DNA from: Flavobacterium phragmitis
Lineage (GTDB): Bacteria; Bacteroidota; Bacteroidia; Flavobacteriales; Flavobacteriaceae
Reading direction: 5' to 3'
DNA: 64,000 bases
Assembly (NCBI RefSeq): GCF_900112575.1
Contig: NZ_FOMH01000010.1
Location: forward strand, 25,994-89,993
The translations under genes were made by a program, and so were the position numbers. The notes beneath the pieces were generated by a model. That model was not told where the DNA came from. It was given only the letters and a program-made list of their open reading frames with translations, and made no database searches. Every line of letters begins with the position of its first letter. Within the stretch, counting starts at the first letter, position 1. Shown in pieces: positions 62,884 through 64,000 of the stretch.

Positions 62884-63897
62884 ATGGACGATATCAATAC
62901 AACATCAGGCGAGATCACAAATGAAAATGTGAATTTTGAAACCCGAATCAATTTAGGACCTCTTTTAGAACATGTTAATACGATTAAAAAAGAGATTGAA
63001 ACTGTAATTGTGGGACAGCATAAAATGGTCGATCAGCTTTTGGTGGCTATTTTATCAAACGGACACGTTCTTTTAGAAGGTGTTCCAGGTGTTGCCAAAA
63101 CGATTACAGCCAAATTATTGTCCAAAACTTTAAATATTGGTTTCAGCAGAATCCAATTTACTCCGGATTTAATGCCTTCTGATATATTAGGAACCTCAAT
63201 CTTTAATTTGAAAAACTCTGAATTTGAATTCAAAAAAGGACCGATTTTCTCCAATTTAATTTTAATTGACGAAATCAACCGTGCTCCTGCTAAAACACAA
63301 GCTGCTCTTTTTGAAGTTATGGAAGAACGTCAAATCACAATTGACGGATCTGGATACCAATTAGATGCACCGTTTTTGGTTATTGCAACTCAGAATCCAA
63401 TTGAACAGGAAGGAACTTATCGTCTTCCAGAAGCGCAGTTGGATCGTTTTCTTTTCAAAATCACTATCGATTATCCAAAATTGAATGAAGAAATTTTAAT
63501 TATTCAAAGAGAACATTCTCTACAAGATCACGGAAAGTTAGATGCAATAAAAACCATTCTTTCTTCTGACGAAATTAAAGCATACCAAGGTTTGGTAAAA
63601 CAAATTAGAGTCGAACAAAATTTATTGGAATACATTGCTAGAATTGTAGTAAACACAAGAGAAAATGCCTTTTTGTATTTAGGAGCTTCTCCTCGTGCTT
63701 CGATTGCAATTTTAAACGCGTCTAAAGGTTTCGCAGCAATCCGCGGACGTGATTTTGTAACTCCGGAAGATATTAAAGAAGCCGCAATTCCAGTTTTACA
63801 ACACCGTGTTATTGTAACACCAGAACGTGAAATGGAAGGCATTACAAGCTCAGAAATCATTAAACAGATTATTGAAACGGTGGAAATCCCTAGATAG
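62884..63897 (+). CDS. MoxR-family AAA+ ATPase
   Basis: A 337-residue cytoplasmic AAA+ ATPase, start ATG 62884 after the repeat. Walker A LLEGVPGVAKTITAKLL (about 62-78), Walker B LILIDEINRAPAKTQAALFEVMEERQ, sensor 1 ATQNPIEQEG (near 141) and arginine finger in RLPEAQLDRFLFK. This is the MoxR pattern; such ATPases act as chaperones that remodel a partner, usually one with a von Willebrand A domain. DUF58 and VWA genes normally follow and probably begin just beyond the window edge. Confidence 0.93.
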   Translation: MDDINTTSGEITNENVNFETRINLGPLLEHVNTIKKEIETVIVGQHKMVDQLLVAILSNGHVLLEGVPGVAKTITAKLLSKTLNIGFSRIQFTPDLMPSDILGTSIFNLKNSEFEFKKGPIFSNLILIDEINRAPAKTQAALFEVMEERQITIDGSGYQLDAPFLVIATQNPIEQEGTYRLPEAQLDRFLFKITIDYPKLNEEILIIQREHSLQDHGKLDAIKTILSSDEIKAYQGLVKQIRVEQNLLEYIARIVVNTRENAFLYLGASPRASIAILNASKGFAAIRGRDFVTPEDIKEAAIPVLQHRVIVTPEREMEGITSSEIIKQIIETVEIPR

Positions 63898-63899
63898 GT

Positions 63900-64000
63900 T
63901 TAGTTTTCAGTCTCAGTCGCAGTTTACAGTCTCAGGAAAGCTGAAAACTGAGACTGAAAACTGAGACTGAAAACCGAGACTGAAAACCGAGACTGAAAAC
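63900..64000. repeat. 13-bp tandem repeat with inverted half
   Basis: From 63941 to the edge the unit CTGAAAACTGAGA repeats four times with T/C variants (CTGAAAACCGAGA). Preceded at 63906-63936 by the inverted form TTTCAGTCTCAGT-CGCAGTTT. The repeat runs off the window. Confidence 0.85.

Overview
The window looks like a chromosomal segment of a Flavobacterium-type member of the Bacteroidota. The evidence is low GC content, promoters of the form TTTG-N19-TAnnTTTG, AT-rich leaders without obvious Shine-Dalgarno sequences, TonB-dependent receptors, a type IX secretion (T9SS) type B adhesin with PorP/SprF and PorE-like partners, a fused SecDF, and several families of palindromic intergenic repeats. 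No rRNA, tRNA, CRISPR array, prophage or insertion sequence with a transposase was seen.

Layout. 1-7.6 kb: the end of an MFS transporter, then a metal or siderophore uptake block (TonB receptor, PepSY membrane protein, DUF4198 protein, second TonB siderophore receptor); three of its promoters carry the same 19-bp palindrome. 7.7-9 kb: an APC permease. 9.1-12.4 kb: two overlapping envelope genes of unknown function. 12.6-16.5 kb: valS, a DUF1573 protein and a small lipoprotein. 16.6-22.3 kb: PorE-like OmpA protein, PorP/SprF protein and a T9SS type B adhesin. 22.4-29.2 kb: aspartic protease-PDZ, aminotransferase, folE, a four-helix-bundle gene, cysS, yidD, lgt. 29.3-36.2 kb: a PagL-like lipid A deacylase, secDF, mdh, gyrB. 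36.6-40.2 kb: two adjacent asparagine synthetase genes, one of which has lost three glutaminase-site residues. 40.8-47.9 kb: Gre-like factor, GNAT, plugless outer-membrane barrel, PhzF, a large TPR protein. 48.2-57.6 kb: ftsE followed by glycosyltransferases and a surface-polysaccharide locus (ketoisomerase, aminotransferase, acyltransferase, flippase, four glycosyltransferases), then a TRIC-type channel. 57.7-63.9 kb: two small envelope proteins, then RDD / SpoIIM / DUF4129 / DUF4350 / MoxR, the front half of a cluster that usually continues with DUF58 genes.

The most notable signals are: (1) the asparagine synthetase paralogue without Cys, Arg and Asn of the glutaminase site; (2) an AT-rich repeat that sits in frame inside valS and inside the sugar aminotransferase, encoding the same peptide, and also flanks the four-helix-bundle gene in inverted orientation; (3) the shared palindrome in the metal-uptake block; (4) a 17-bp palindrome made of two face-to-face promoter elements; (5) the unexplained lipoprotein pair at 9.1-12.4 kb. 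Several starts were moved inward from the longest open frame because the upstream codon was TTG/GTG, lay in a repeat, or preceded an obvious signal peptide. Family names rest on motif recognition by eye; no database search was possible.
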